Of a stretch of 5,785 bases of DNA, positions 5,746 to 5,785 are shown in pieces (within the stretch, counting starts at the first letter, position 1; each line of letters starts with the position of its first letter). The DNA lies in assembly GCA_013041995.1 (NCBI GenBank), contig JABDRA010000354.1, forward strand, positions 1-5,785. The letters are read 5' to 3'. A program made the translations under genes and the position numbers. The notes below the pieces were generated by a model, which worked only from the letters and a program-made list of their open reading frames with translations, had not been told where the DNA came from and searched no databases. Source of the DNA: Anderseniella sp. Its GTDB lineage: Bacteria > Pseudomonadota > Alphaproteobacteria > Rhizobiales > Aestuariivirgaceae.

Positions 5746-5785
5746 GTGGATGGACTAATCGGGTACCACTTGAGGCGCTCATGGC

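Noticed and set aside
1..5785. Mobile element, CRISPR, toxin-antitoxin or defence system
   Set aside because: No transposase, integrase, repeat array, inverted terminal repeats or small toxin-antitoxin pair was seen; all credible genes are metabolic or unknown.

Overview
The window looks like part of an alphaproteobacterial chromosome. The GC content is moderately high, the layout is compact and operonic, and the protein sequences resemble Rhizobiales/Rhodobacterales homologues. I cannot name the genus from the sequence alone. Most of the window (about 1-4086, + strand) is a split glutamate-synthase-like operon followed by a glutamine-synthetase-like ligase. This arrangement is typical of the N-methylglutamate (NMG) pathway, which lets bacteria use methylamine as a nitrogen and sometimes carbon source.

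Plus strand, left to right: (1) mgsA/glxB, a class II glutamine amidotransferase subunit whose N-terminus lies outside the window (to 688); (2) mgsB/glxC, the GXGXG beta-helix subunit (692-1375); (3) mgsC/glxD, the FMN-binding glutamate-synthase catalytic subunit (1384-2733); (4) gmaS/glnT, a type III glutamine synthetase homologue, probably gamma-glutamylmethylamide synthetase (2779-4086); (5) a 190-residue protein of unknown function (4166-4738). The first three genes are nearly contiguous (gaps of 3 and 8 bases) and gmaS follows after 45 bases, so they are very likely one transcript. The fifth gene follows after 79 bases and may be its tail.

Minus strand, converging on this operon: a RidA/YjgF-family protein (5728-5228) and then a small single-domain cupin (5218-4811). 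They are 9 bases apart, and the cupin ribosome binding site overlaps the ridA stop codon. The 72 bases between the convergent gene ends (4739-4810) show no convincing terminator.

How the genes would work together (family knowledge plus inference): GmaS joins methylamine to glutamate using ATP, giving gamma-glutamylmethylamide. The three-subunit MgsABC enzyme, a glutamate synthase cut into separate polypeptides, makes N-methylglutamate. A separate NMG dehydrogenase (mgdABCD), not in this window, would oxidise NMG back to glutamate. The main caveat is that the rhizobial glxBCD-glnT cluster has the same architecture, so the substrate (methylamine or ammonia/glutamine) cannot be fixed from these genes alone. 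The most interesting molecular detail is that MgsC has Asp and other residues where canonical glutamate synthases carry their [3Fe-4S] cysteines, which fits a reaction with no net redox change. I found no phage, transposon, CRISPR, tRNA/rRNA or defence-system signal.
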